Positions 25,358 through 33,963 of a stretch of 43,852 nt of DNA are shown piece after piece. The position numbers and the translations under genes were made by a program. Location of the stretch: contig DUEE01000005.1 of NCBI GenBank assembly GCA_011170285.1, positions 1 to 43,852 of the forward strand, written 5' to 3'. Each line of letters begins with the position of its first letter. Position 1 is the stretch's first letter. The stretch comes from Dehalococcoidia bacterium. GTDB lineage: Bacteria > Chloroflexota > Dehalococcoidia > Dehalococcoidales > W498. The notes under the pieces are model-generated. The model saw only the letters and a list, made by a program, of their open reading frames with translations. It searched no databases and had not been told where the DNA came from.

Positions 25358-25385
25358 CTGGGTTAGCCAATCCTCTAAACGGCCA

Positions 25386-26120
25386 ATGTTGAATAGTGAG
25401 ATTATGACTGCCTCGTCAGCTACAAGAGAAATTGATCGCTTGCCCAACCATATAGCCATTGTGCCCGACGGTAATCGTAGATGGGCGGAACAGCATGGGC
25501 TATCTGCGATTGAAGGACACAAGGTAGGATCACGAAACCTACGCAATATAATTGAATACCTTAACGATTACCAAATAAAATATGTAACTGTTTACACCTT
25601 CTCTACTGAAAATTGGAATCGTTCTGAAGATGAAGTCAGAGATTTGTTCCGTCTCTCATTAGCGGTGATAGGCAAAGACGCCCTCAGATTTCATAAAAGG
25701 GGCATTAGAATTCGTCACCTTGGTCGCCATCAACAACTCTCATTAAGTCTGCAACGAAAGATAAATAAGGTAGTAGGGTTAACCAAAGAAAATACGGGAA
25801 TGACGATGAGCCTTGCCTTTAACTATGGGGGGCGTGGTGAAATTTTAGATGCAATACGGTGCATTATAGCTGAAGGCATCCCACCCCAGAGCATAGACGA
25901 AAAAGTATTTAGTAATTACCTCTATACTGCCGGTTTACCGGATGTTGACCTGTTAATTCGTACTGGTGATGAACTCCGCCTTAGTAATTTCTTAATATGG
26001 CAAACAGCTTACAGCGAATACTACTTCACTGATGTTCTATGGCCTGATTTTGACGAAAAAGCGGTTGATAAAGCACTGCTATCCTACAGCCAGAGGCAAA
26101 GACGCTTCGGCGGAGATTAA
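25386..26120 (+). CDS. uppS: Undecaprenyl (isoprenyl) diphosphate synthase
   Basis: This cis-prenyltransferase elongates farnesyl diphosphate with isopentenyl diphosphate to the C55 carrier for cell-wall and glycan export. The 244 residues contain HIAIVPDGNRRWA with the catalytic Asp, HKVGSRNLRNI, YTFSTENWNRS, LAFNYGGRGEI, and the C-terminal DLLIRTGDELRLSNFLIWQTAYSEYYF motif. A slightly unusual DELRLSNF replaces the more frequent GE(x)RLSNF. ATG 25386 is used; ATG 25404, six codons downstream, is an alternative. Part of the operon that also holds dxr and ispG, which feed it precursors. Confidence 0.95.
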   Translation: MLNSEIMTASSATREIDRLPNHIAIVPDGNRRWAEQHGLSAIEGHKVGSRNLRNIIEYLNDYQIKYVTVYTFSTENWNRSEDEVRDLFRLSLAVIGKDALRFHKRGIRIRHLGRHQQLSLSLQRKINKVVGLTKENTGMTMSLAFNYGGRGEILDAIRCIIAEGIPPQSIDEKVFSNYLYTAGLPDVDLLIRTGDELRLSNFLIWQTAYSEYYFTDVLWPDFDEKAVDKALLSYSQRQRRFGGD

Positions 26121-26229
26121 AGAGATCAGAATCATCATTTTTTCTGCGTATCCACTTCACCTAATGCAGGGGAAGATAATTTTTTAGAGGGCTGCACCTC
26201 TCCTTACTAAGGAGATAGGAACACAGGGG

Positions 26230-27075
26230 GTGAGGTTAGTAGAACATTACACGCTCAAGAAAAGGATTATAACTGCTCTCTGGGGGATTCCTCTCCTAAT
26301 CGTTGCTGTCTGGTTTGACAAACCATTACCTTGGTTCACTATATTATTGGCTATCTGGGGACTGCTGGCTGTCTTTGAATTCTATAGGATGGGCGTCGCC
26401 TCAAAGCTAGCTCCGCTTACCTACTTCGGATTAGTTTGGAGTCTGCTATTTATCCTTAGTCCCCACTTTGACTATGACTTTCTTATCCCACTTTTATTAA
26501 CCTCAGGGGTGATGCTATCCCTAATTTGGCTTGTACTGCGCCGGCAAAAAGAAGGGGCTTTTATCGGTTGGGTATGGACAATAGCTGGGATTCTCTATGT
26601 AGGCTGGTTGCTAAGTTACTTTGTGGCACTGAGAGGTCTGGAGGATGGCAGAAACTGGGTATTTTTGGCATTGTTTGTCACCTTTGGCTCTGATACTGCT
26701 GCCTTCTTTATTGGCAGAGCACTAGGTAGACACCACCTTGTCCCCAGTATTAGTCCCGGTAAAACCTGGGAAGGAGCCATAGGTGGAATATTCGGTGCCA
26801 TTATAGTTAGTCTGCTCTTCACTCTACCTACACTCTTTGCTTTCCCCAATCCTCTCTACCTTCAGGATTTCAGCTACTGGCAAGCAATACTCCTTAGCTT
26901 GCTGGCTAGTATTTTTGGTCAACTCGGCGACCTGGTTGAGTCCTTACTCAAACGCAATATGGGAGTAAAGAACTCAGGCAAGCTATTACCAGGACACGGG
27001 GGTTTCCTTGACCGAATAGACAGCATTGTCTTTGCTGGCGTAGTGGTATACTATTATGTGATATGGGCAGTATGA
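26230..27075 (+). CDS. cdsA: Phosphatidate cytidylyltransferase
   Basis: CdsA makes CDP-diacylglycerol from phosphatidic acid and CTP at the membrane. The 281-residue protein is very hydrophobic, with about eight membrane segments. The family signature at the C-terminal end reads VKNSGKLLPGHGGFLDRIDSI, and GRHHLVPSISPGKTWEGAIGG forms the other conserved block. The start codon is GTG 26230. The 109-base gap before it contains CTCCTT-act-AAGGAG (about 26199-26213), which could hide a ribosome binding site. Its end overlaps dxr by four bases. Confidence 0.95.
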   Translation: MRLVEHYTLKKRIITALWGIPLLIVAVWFDKPLPWFTILLAIWGLLAVFEFYRMGVASKLAPLTYFGLVWSLLFILSPHFDYDFLIPLLLTSGVMLSLIWLVLRRQKEGAFIGWVWTIAGILYVGWLLSYFVALRGLEDGRNWVFLALFVTFGSDTAAFFIGRALGRHHLVPSISPGKTWEGAIGGIFGAIIVSLLFTLPTLFAFPNPLYLQDFSYWQAILLSLLASIFGQLGDLVESLLKRNMGVKNSGKLLPGHGGFLDRIDSIVFAGVVVYYYVIWAV

Positions 27076-28217
27076 CAAAAAAATTAGCTGTCCTGGGTTC
27101 AACCGGCTCCATAGGTCAGCAAACACTTGAAGTAGTCCGTGCCTTTCCTCATAGATTTCATATAGTTGGGCTGGCGGCAGGGAGGAACATTGATTTACTG
27201 GCAAAGCAAATTAGTGAGTTTAAGCCAAGCTTCGTTTGTTATCAGGGTGGAAAGGCACAGACTCACCTAGCTGGTGGAAAATACGAGTTCCTATCACTGG
27301 AAGACATTGCCCGTCATCCTCAGGTGGACACTGTTGTTATAGCTACCTCGGGAAAATCAGGGTTAAACCCGACACTGGCTGCGGTGAAAGCTGGCAAGAA
27401 TGTTGCCCTTGCCAATAAGGAATCGTTAGTTACGGCTGGTGAGATTATCACTAATGAGGCAAACCAGAATTCAGCCCAGATTCTGCCTATTGATAGCGAG
27501 CATAGTGCTATATGGCAATGCCTCAATGGTGAATCACAAGACGCAACCCGACTTATTCTAACTGCCTCAGGCGGTCCCTTCTACCGTTACTCACCAGCCC
27601 AGTTAGCCCGGGTAACAGTTAAACAGGCGCTAAAACACCCCTCATGGCAGATGGGAAGAAAGGTTACTATTGACTCAGCCACTCTAATGAACAAAGGGCT
27701 TGAGGTAATTGAAGCCCATTGGCTATTTAATATGCCCTACGATAACATCAAGGTTCTAATCCACCCTCAGAGCATTGTCCACTCTATGGTAGAATTTGCA
27801 GATGGTTCAATCAAAGCCCAATTAAGCTACCCCGATATGCGTTTACCTATTCAGTATGCCCTGTCTTACCCTGAGCGCTTAAATAATCCCCAGCTTCCCA
27901 GGCTTGACTGGAGCCATGTTAATAACTTAACCTTTGACCAACCTGACCTTGATACCTTCCCCTGCCTCAGGTTAGCTATTGAGGCGGGAATGAAGGGTGG
28001 AACCTATCCCGCTGTGCTTTGTGCCGCTGATGAGGTGGCTATTGAACTATTCTTGGCACAGCGCATCAAATTTACTGATATTGCCCATCTTATACAGCAG
28101 GCACTGGCACAGCACCAAGCCATAGATTCTCCTGCACTGGAAGAAATTATGGCGGCTGATGCCTGGGCTAGAGAAAAAGTTATGCAGCTTGCTGCTGGAG
28201 ATAGTCAATGCTATTAA
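27072..28217 (+). CDS. dxr: 1-deoxy-D-xylulose 5-phosphate reductoisomerase
   Basis: Dxr rearranges and reduces DXP to MEP with NADPH, the committing step of the non-mevalonate isoprenoid pathway. ATG 27072 gives 381 residues and the common ATGA overlap with cdsA; ATG 27063 is three codons upstream. The NADPH site LAVLGSTGSIGQQTLEV is at the N-terminus, ALANKESLV and PIDSEHSAIWQCL follow, and the metal/substrate loop includes TASGGPFY and MNKGLEVIEAHWLF. It overlaps rseP by ten bases. Confidence 0.96.
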   Translation: MTKKLAVLGSTGSIGQQTLEVVRAFPHRFHIVGLAAGRNIDLLAKQISEFKPSFVCYQGGKAQTHLAGGKYEFLSLEDIARHPQVDTVVIATSGKSGLNPTLAAVKAGKNVALANKESLVTAGEIITNEANQNSAQILPIDSEHSAIWQCLNGESQDATRLILTASGGPFYRYSPAQLARVTVKQALKHPSWQMGRKVTIDSATLMNKGLEVIEAHWLFNMPYDNIKVLIHPQSIVHSMVEFADGSIKAQLSYPDMRLPIQYALSYPERLNNPQLPRLDWSHVNNLTFDQPDLDTFPCLRLAIEAGMKGGTYPAVLCAADEVAIELFLAQRIKFTDIAHLIQQALAQHQAIDSPALEEIMAADAWAREKVMQLAAGDSQCY

Positions 28218-29266
28218 CAATAGTAGCCTTCATCGGTGTCATAGTAGTTCTTATCCTTGCCCATGAGCTTGGTCACTTTATTACGGCTAAAGCATTAGGG
28301 GTAAAAGTAGAGGAGTTTGGCCTCGGCTTTCCCCCAAGACTATTATCATTTAAATGGGGTGAAACACGGTACTCTCTGAATGCGATACCCCTCGGTGGAT
28401 TTAACAAGATGGCTGGTGAAGAAGACCCCAAGGTGCCCAGGAGTTTAGCCAGTAAGAGTATCGGCACTAGGTTATTGGTTCTTAGCGCTGGTCCACTAGT
28501 GAATGCCCTGCTGCCCATCCTTCTATTCTCAATTGCTTTTATGCTTCCTCATAATATGGTAATCGGAGAGGTATCCGTGAAAGAGGTAGCTCCAAACTCA
28601 CCAGCCGCCATGGCTGGTATTGAATCCGGAGATATGTTCCTTGGAATAAACGGGAAGCCAGTGCGTAGTATTGGTGACCTGCATCGAAATTTTTACCTTA
28701 ATCTGGGGAAGGAGGTTGCTATCGTTGTTAAACATAGTGATTCAACTACTGAGGAGATTCAAGTAATACCCAGGTGGAAGCCTCCGGAAGGTCAAGGGGC
28801 AACAGGCATTGTGGTCAGTATGTTGAATCCGACCATTGTTAGCCACCACGAGCCTTTCTGGAAAGCAATACCTCTAGGAGCAAGTGAATGCATTGAAACC
28901 TTCGTTCTATTCAAGAATGGAATAATCAGCATGGTTATTGGGGCAACACCGGTAGAAGTGGCGGGACCAGTAGGTATTGCTCAATTGACCGGAGAGGCAG
29001 CCAAAGCCGGTATTAGCCCGCTGCTGGAATTTGCCGGTTTTATCAGCATAAACTTAGCTATAATCAATATCCTCCCCCTCCCCGCTTTAGATGGGGGTAG
29101 AATTGTCTTTGTTCTCTTGGAATGGGTTCGCCGGGGCAAGCGTGTGTCACCGAAGACAGAAGGGCTTATACATTTTATTGGCTTTGCCATGCTAATGGCA
29201 CTAATTCTGCTAGTCACCTACCAGGATATTATACGCATCATAAGTGGGGAGAGCCTGATACCATGA
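28208..29266 (+). CDS. rseP: RseP-type intramembrane zinc metalloprotease (site-2 protease)
   Basis: Membrane protease that cuts substrates such as anti-sigma factors within the bilayer. The zinc motif HELGH is at 19-23 in the first membrane segment, followed by GVKVEEFGLGFPPRL. One PDZ domain (about 115-190; VAPNSPAAMAGIESGDMFLGING) and the second metal-ligand motif NILPLPALDGGRI close to the C-terminus complete the family pattern. At 352 residues it has a single PDZ domain, whereas E. coli RseP has two. Substrate unknown. It overlaps ispG by four bases (ATGA). Confidence 0.95.
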   Translation: MLLTIVAFIGVIVVLILAHELGHFITAKALGVKVEEFGLGFPPRLLSFKWGETRYSLNAIPLGGFNKMAGEEDPKVPRSLASKSIGTRLLVLSAGPLVNALLPILLFSIAFMLPHNMVIGEVSVKEVAPNSPAAMAGIESGDMFLGINGKPVRSIGDLHRNFYLNLGKEVAIVVKHSDSTTEEIQVIPRWKPPEGQGATGIVVSMLNPTIVSHHEPFWKAIPLGASECIETFVLFKNGIISMVIGATPVEVAGPVGIAQLTGEAAKAGISPLLEFAGFISINLAIINILPLPALDGGRIVFVLLEWVRRGKRVSPKTEGLIHFIGFAMLMALILLVTYQDIIRIISGESLIP

Positions 29267-30309
29267 ATCCTCGCCGGGTTAGTAAAGCTATTCAAATTGG
29301 CAATGTAACTATTGGCGGCAGCGCCCCTATCGTGGTGCAATCTATGACCAAAACCGATACTCGTGATGTTATGTCAACTGTCTACCAAATCAAGGAGGTT
29401 GAGGATTGCGGTTGCGAACTAGTGCGAGTAGCTGTACCAGATATCGAAGCTGCTCAGGCTGTATCAGTCATAAAAAGGGGCATTTCTATACCCATAATTG
29501 CTGATATTCACTTTGATTACCGGCTGGCTTTGGAAGTACTGAAGGCTGGTTGCGATGGGCTGCGGCTAAATCCTGGTAATATCAGTGAGACGGAGAAAGT
29601 TGCCGCTATAGCTCAGGCAGCGAAGGAAAGAAGCGTACCTATCCGTATCGGAGTAAATGCCGGCAGCCTACCTAAAACAGCCAATCCTCAATTAACCATT
29701 GCCCAACAAATGGTTGAGGCAGCGTTGCAGCAGATAAAACTACTGGAAAGCCTTGACTTTGACCTGATTAAGGTCTCCCTCAAGGCGTTTGATGTCCCGA
29801 CTACTATCGAAGCCTATCAGGATATTGCTCAAAGAATACCCTATCCCCTACACATCGGTATTACTGAAGCCGGCACACCCAGAACAGGTATCATCCGCAG
29901 TGCGGTAGGCATCAGCACCCTCCTTTATATGGGCATTGGAGATACTATAAGGGTTTCGCTGACGGCTCACCCTAAAGAAGAGGTGATTGCTGCTTATGAA
30001 ATCCTTAAGAGCCTGAATCTGCGCCAGCACGGTCCCATCCTGGTCAGTTGTCCCTCCTGTGGTCGGGCTGAGGTTGATATTGTAAAATTAGCCGAACAGG
30101 TGGAAGAAGAGCTAATAAAGATAGATAAACCGATAAAGGTAGCGGTGATGGGCTGCGTGGTCAATGGTCCCGGCGAAGCCAAAGACGCCGATGTGGGCAT
30201 CGCCTGCGGCAAAGGCAAAGCCGTCCTCTTCAAAAAAGGCAAAAAGATTAAAACTATCCAGGAAAAGGATTTTATAACGGCGCTTATGAGGGAAGTGGAG
30301 AAGTTCTAG
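29263..30309 (+). CDS. ispG: 4-hydroxy-3-methylbut-2-enyl diphosphate synthase
   Basis: IspG reductively opens MEcPP to HMBPP with a 4Fe-4S cluster, near the end of the MEP pathway. ATG 29263 overlaps the rseP stop and gives 348 residues with the expected start RRVSKAIQIGNVTIGGSAPIVVQSMTKTDT; the longer open frame back to 29122 is out of family. Cluster ligands are C263 and C266 (CPSC) and C298 (GCVVNGPGEA). Further motifs are DIHFDYRLA and LRLNPGNI. With dxr in the same operon, two of the seven pathway steps are encoded here. Confidence 0.96.
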   Translation: MNPRRVSKAIQIGNVTIGGSAPIVVQSMTKTDTRDVMSTVYQIKEVEDCGCELVRVAVPDIEAAQAVSVIKRGISIPIIADIHFDYRLALEVLKAGCDGLRLNPGNISETEKVAAIAQAAKERSVPIRIGVNAGSLPKTANPQLTIAQQMVEAALQQIKLLESLDFDLIKVSLKAFDVPTTIEAYQDIAQRIPYPLHIGITEAGTPRTGIIRSAVGISTLLYMGIGDTIRVSLTAHPKEEVIAAYEILKSLNLRQHGPILVSCPSCGRAEVDIVKLAEQVEEELIKIDKPIKVAVMGCVVNGPGEAKDADVGIACGKGKAVLFKKGKKIKTIQEKDFITALMREVEKF

Positions 30310-30311
30310 CT

Positions 30312-31199
30312 ATGGGAGACGGAATAAAGACGCCCCTTACCCGTGAAGATTTGCTCAGACTGATAGAAGAAAATGGCGGTACAGCTAACGGGCTTAACCT
30401 CTCAGGAAAGACATTTGAGTCAGGCATTGACCTCCGCGGTTTTGACCTTGCGCTGATTATCCTTGAGAAAGCGAGGTTTGCTGTCAATTTTGTGAGAGGC
30501 ACTACTACGGCTGATGTAGGAGTTCAACTTCAGAAGGCAATACTAATGAGGGCTAACCTTCAAGGTGCTTCGCTCCGCTTTGCTGGTTTACAAGAAACCA
30601 ACTTGTCAAATACGAATCTGACAGGAGCTAACCTAAGCGATGCTCATCTTGAAGGAGCTAGACTATATCGTGCCCAGTTTGATAATACTACTAATTTTCA
30701 AGGTGTAAGTTGGGGAGATTATAAAATAGGCGAAGAATTAGATGGCAAATTTGACTTGGCTGTTGATGCTTGCCGTCGGCTAAAGGTGTGGTATAGCCAA
30801 GCTGGATATTCTGACATTGCAGCCAAATTTTATTATCGGGAGATGGAAGCGAATAGGAAAGCGTTAAAATGGCGCTCGAAGCACTGTGACCGCTTAGCAT
30901 TAGAAATTTTGCGAGTGCTCTTTGGATATGGAGAACGTTGGAGACGAGTCCTTATTTCAATAGCGGTTTTAATATTACTCTTTGCGCTGACCTATTTTGT
31001 TATTGGTTCAGTATGGGAATGGTCGGCTTTTTGTAATAGCCTCTATTTTAGTGCTGTTTCTTTTACTGCTTTGGGCTATGGTAGCTGGGTGCAAATGACC
31101 AACGGCTGGATAAAGGGAATCGGTGCCTTTGAGTCCATTGTCGGAGTTTCCATGATGGCACTACTTCTGGTAACCTTCTTTAGGAAGTGGACTAGATAA
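30312..31199 (+). CDS. Pentapeptide-repeat protein fused to a two-segment potassium-channel-like pore
   Basis: The protein has 295 residues. Residues about 75-135 contain pentapeptide repeats of the A(N/D)LxG type (LMRANLQGASLRFAGLQETNLSNTNLTGANLSDAHLEGARLYRAQF), which fold as a square beta-helix. After a charged linker, two membrane segments (about 213-233 and 272-290) flank a pore region with selectivity filter TALGYG (252-257), close to the TxGYG of K+ channels. The N-terminal domain is likely cytoplasmic and regulatory. Ligand and ion specificity are inferred. It starts two bases after ispG and could be cotranscribed, although it is unrelated to isoprenoid synthesis. Confidence 0.8.
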   Translation: MGDGIKTPLTREDLLRLIEENGGTANGLNLSGKTFESGIDLRGFDLALIILEKARFAVNFVRGTTTADVGVQLQKAILMRANLQGASLRFAGLQETNLSNTNLTGANLSDAHLEGARLYRAQFDNTTNFQGVSWGDYKIGEELDGKFDLAVDACRRLKVWYSQAGYSDIAAKFYYREMEANRKALKWRSKHCDRLALEILRVLFGYGERWRRVLISIAVLILLFALTYFVIGSVWEWSAFCNSLYFSAVSFTALGYGSWVQMTNGWIKGIGAFESIVGVSMMALLLVTFFRKWTR

Positions 31200-31211
31200 A
31201 AGGGGAAGTTC

Positions 31212-31420
31212 GAAGGGGCGGAGCTCACCAGAGGCTACTGTGTCGACCCCTTCAAAAACCATTCCTCTCCCTCTCCTGTGAAAGAGTAGACAATAAAGGA
31301 GAGTTAAAGAGAGGCTTCGCCTCTCTTTAACAACTAATTCCCCCTCCCTTGTAAGGGAGGGGGATAAAGGGGGTAGGTTGCTACCAAATACTAAGGGGGA
31401 TGGGGTAGAAATACCCTAAC
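31212..31420. repeat. Cluster of inverted repeats (REP/MITE-like)
   Basis: Three inverted repeats sit in one gap: GAAGGGG/CCCCTTC (31212-31218 with 31247-31253); a perfect 13-bp hairpin GTTAAAGAGAGGC-ttc-GCCTCTCTTTAAC (31303-31331); and a perfect 11-bp hairpin CCCCCTCCCTT-gt-AAGGGAGGGGG (31340-31363). GTAGGTT near 31373 pairs with AACCTAC near 31420. The CCCTCCCTT/AAGGGAGGG type followed by a G-rich tail resembles dispersed palindromic elements common in Chloroflexota and other genomes. The middle hairpin could also act as a terminator after the operon, although no T-run follows. Confidence 0.6.
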
Positions 31421-31548
31421 CTACTGGAATAAACCCGTTAAATATGATTTAATGTTTAGAAGCTCTCTAGCTTTATGATAAAGTTTATGAGGGTTACAAG
31501 ATGTCATTAATAACTTGAACCGACAAAAATACAAAACAAGGAGTAGAA

Positions 31549-32034
31549 ATGTTTTGCCGAAACTGTGGCAAAGAACTAATAGGAACACCGGAAATTTGCC
31601 TTGGTTGTGGAGCCAAGCCTGTAACCGGGAGTAGCTTTTGCCAGGCATGTGGTTCTCCGACAGACCACCTGGCTGAAATATGTATAAAGTGTGGGGCACG
31701 GTTGCAAAAAGCAGAAGCAGTGGGGAGAGCATGGATGCCAACGGTGGCTGGTATCTTGAGCATAATTGCCGGTGCTATTGGCCTCTTTGGGGGCATAGTG
31801 ATGGCTACTATAGGCGGGATTGTGGGGGCGGCTGAAGGAATTTTCTGGTTTGGAACGATTGGTGCTCCATTAATTGCTATTGGCATAGTAGCTATACTAG
31901 GTGGTGTCTTCGCCCTTAGAAAAAGAATCTGGGGACTGGCTCTTGCTGGAGCCATTTGTGCGCTCCCCTGCTCGTGGATTTTGTCGATACCAGCTATTGT
32001 ATTCTTAGCACTATCAAAGCAGGAATTTAAATAG
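31549..32034 (+). CDS. Double zinc-ribbon membrane protein
   Basis: This protein of 161 residues begins with two zinc ribbons built from four CxxC pairs (C3/C6, C17/C20, C31/C34, C45/C48). Residues about 60-155 are hydrophobic with three or four membrane segments, rich in Gly, Ala and Ile, ending in FALRKRIWGLALAGA and SIPAIVFLALSKQEF, a pattern seen in many small zinc-ribbon membrane proteins of unknown function. The ATG follows AAGGAG. A paralogous fragment lies at 43540-43730. Its position before proS differs from the operon's theme; it has its own 150-base upstream region. Confidence 0.75.
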   Translation: MFCRNCGKELIGTPEICLGCGAKPVTGSSFCQACGSPTDHLAEICIKCGARLQKAEAVGRAWMPTVAGILSIIAGAIGLFGGIVMATIGGIVGAAEGIFWFGTIGAPLIAIGIVAILGGVFALRKRIWGLALAGAICALPCSWILSIPAIVFLALSKQEFK

Positions 32035-32102
32035 CCGCATCGAATTGGTAATGACTTTACCCTAGAGATATTAGGGACTTAGAAATCCCTTTAAAGACGA
32101 AA

Positions 32103-33800
32103 ATGCGTATATCGAAGTTATTTGGTAAGACACAAAGAGAGATGCCGGCTGAGGCGGATACTATAAGCCACCAGCTACTACTACGAGCCGGGATGATACA
32201 TCAGGTGGCGGCTGGTGTCTATTCCTATTTGCCTTTAGCCTGGAGGGCGCTTAAAAAAATAGAAAATATAATCCGGGAAGAAATGGATACAGCCGGGGGA
32301 CAGGAGCTAATGATGCCTGTTCTCCAACCTCTGGAATTATGGCAGGAAACAGGGCGAGACCTGGCTTTTGGCAAAGGGCTGTTTACCCTCTCCGACCGCA
32401 GAGACCGTAAGTTAGCCCTGGGACCAACTCACGAAGAGGTCATCACCCAACTGGTAAGATATAATGTGCAGAGCTATCGTGACCTGCCTCTACTTTTATA
32501 TCAAATTCAGACTAAGTTCCGTGATGAGCCTCGCCCCAGAGCCGGACTGATTAGAGTCCGTGAGTTCACTATGAAGGACCTCTACAGCTTTGATGTTGAT
32601 GAGGAGGGATTAAATCAAAGCTATAACAAGATGCTCCAAGCCTACCACAATATCTATAGCCGATGTGGTCTACCTGCCCTCCTAGTCGAAGCCGATAGCG
32701 GTGCCATCGGTGGCAAGGATTCCCACGAGTTTATGGCTATCACCGAAAGTGGTGAGGATGAAATAATTTATTGCCCTGATTGTCAATATACAGCTAATAC
32801 CGATAAGGCTCAAAGTATTAAATATAAAACAGATAGCGAGAAGCCATTACCTCTTGAAGAGGTGGCTACACCAGGGTTTACCACTATCGAACAAGTATCA
32901 GATTTTTTAAAGGTGCCCCAGAGCCACACGCTTAAAGCAGTGTTCTATATTGCTGATGGCAAGCTAGTCTTCGTGGTTATTAGGGGCGACATTGAGGTAA
33001 ATGAAGTCAAGCTAAAAAATACTCTGCACTGTATTGACCTTCGCCTAGCTAGCGAAGTAGAAGTAATAGACGCTGGTATAGTAGCTGGCTCAGCGTCTCC
33101 GATAGGTATTAGCGGTATAAAGATTGTTGCCGATGATTCCATAACCTCAGGGGCAAACTTTATTGCTGGCGCCAACAAACCGGATACTCACCTTAGAAAT
33201 GTTGACTACCCACGGGATTTTAAGACTGATATTGTGGCTGACATAGCCCAGGCTCATGCTGGGGAAGGATGCCCTAATTGTGGTGGCAAATTATCATCTA
33301 CCCACGGAATTGAGGTTGGGCACATCTTCAAGCTTGGCACCTTCCTTAGTGAGAAATTGGGGGCATTTTTTATTGACCCAAATGGCGTATCTCATCCCAT
33401 CGTTATGGGGTGTTATGGTATTGGTCTGGGCAGGCTACTGGCAGCAGCTATAGAACTGAACCACGATGATAAAGGCATCATCTGGCCATTAGCCATTGCC
33501 CCGTATCATATCTATCTTTGCCCTCTATACCTAGAAAACCCTCAGGTGGCGACTACTGCTGAAAACCTGTTTGCTGACCTTAAGGCAGAGTGCTTAGAGG
33601 TGCTTTTTGACGACCGTCAAGAATCGCCAGGGGTAAAGTTCAATGATGCCGACCTCTTGGGAATACCTATCCGAGTCATCATTAGCCCCCGAACTTTAGA
33701 GAAGAATAGCGTAGAGATAAAAAGACGCTCTGTAAAAGAAACCGAACTTGTGCCGCTGGAGGAAATAGTTACGAGGCTCAAGGAGCTTATTCGAGTTTAG
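32103..33800 (+). CDS. proS: Prolyl-tRNA synthetase (bacterial type)
   Basis: ProS charges tRNA-Pro and edits Ala-tRNA-Pro. The 565 residues equal the bacterial form with the INS editing domain between class II motifs 2 and 3. Motif 1 and the entrance are in MPAEADTISHQLLLRAGMIHQVAAGVYSYLPL; motif 2 is QIQTKFRDEPRPRAGLIRVREFTMKDLYSFD; the editing domain covers about 225-410; motif 3 is MGCYGIGLGRLLAA. The C-terminal anticodon-binding domain follows (APYHIYLCPL). It lies 68 bases after the zinc-ribbon gene. Confidence 0.97.
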   Translation: MRISKLFGKTQREMPAEADTISHQLLLRAGMIHQVAAGVYSYLPLAWRALKKIENIIREEMDTAGGQELMMPVLQPLELWQETGRDLAFGKGLFTLSDRRDRKLALGPTHEEVITQLVRYNVQSYRDLPLLLYQIQTKFRDEPRPRAGLIRVREFTMKDLYSFDVDEEGLNQSYNKMLQAYHNIYSRCGLPALLVEADSGAIGGKDSHEFMAITESGEDEIIYCPDCQYTANTDKAQSIKYKTDSEKPLPLEEVATPGFTTIEQVSDFLKVPQSHTLKAVFYIADGKLVFVVIRGDIEVNEVKLKNTLHCIDLRLASEVEVIDAGIVAGSASPIGISGIKIVADDSITSGANFIAGANKPDTHLRNVDYPRDFKTDIVADIAQAHAGEGCPNCGGKLSSTHGIEVGHIFKLGTFLSEKLGAFFIDPNGVSHPIVMGCYGIGLGRLLAAAIELNHDDKGIIWPLAIAPYHIYLCPLYLENPQVATTAENLFADLKAECLEVLFDDRQESPGVKFNDADLLGIPIRVIISPRTLEKNSVEIKRRSVKETELVPLEEIVTRLKELIRV

Positions 33801-33856
33801 TCATATATCCCACGCCCTCGGTCTTCCTCTCCTTCAAGTTAGGGAAAACAGAATTT

Positions 33857-33880
33857 ATGTAAACTGGTTACCATTTACAT
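33857..33880. promoter_or_regulatory. Dyad operator candidate
   Basis: ATGTAAA (33857-33863) and TTTACAT (33874-33880) are perfect inverted copies with a 10-base spacer that itself holds TGGT/ACCA. It lies 10 bases before a TTGACA box, a typical operator or activator position for the gene downstream. Confidence 0.4.
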
Positions 33881-33890
33881 CGTTTGTGGT

Positions 33891-33919
33891 TTGACAAGTG
33901 GCAATGAATGTGATACGTT
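33891..33919 (+). promoter_or_regulatory. Possible promoter of the membrane-anchored gene at 33964
   Basis: TTGACA (33891-33896), a 17-base spacer and TACGTT (33914-33919). The -35 box is perfect and the -10 box weak. If used, transcription begins near 33926, which excludes the GTG at 33898 as start codon. Confidence 0.35.
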
Positions 33920-33963
33920 CTCATAAACGTTGCGAATCTGTATTCTTCTTGGGCAGAAGTGAG

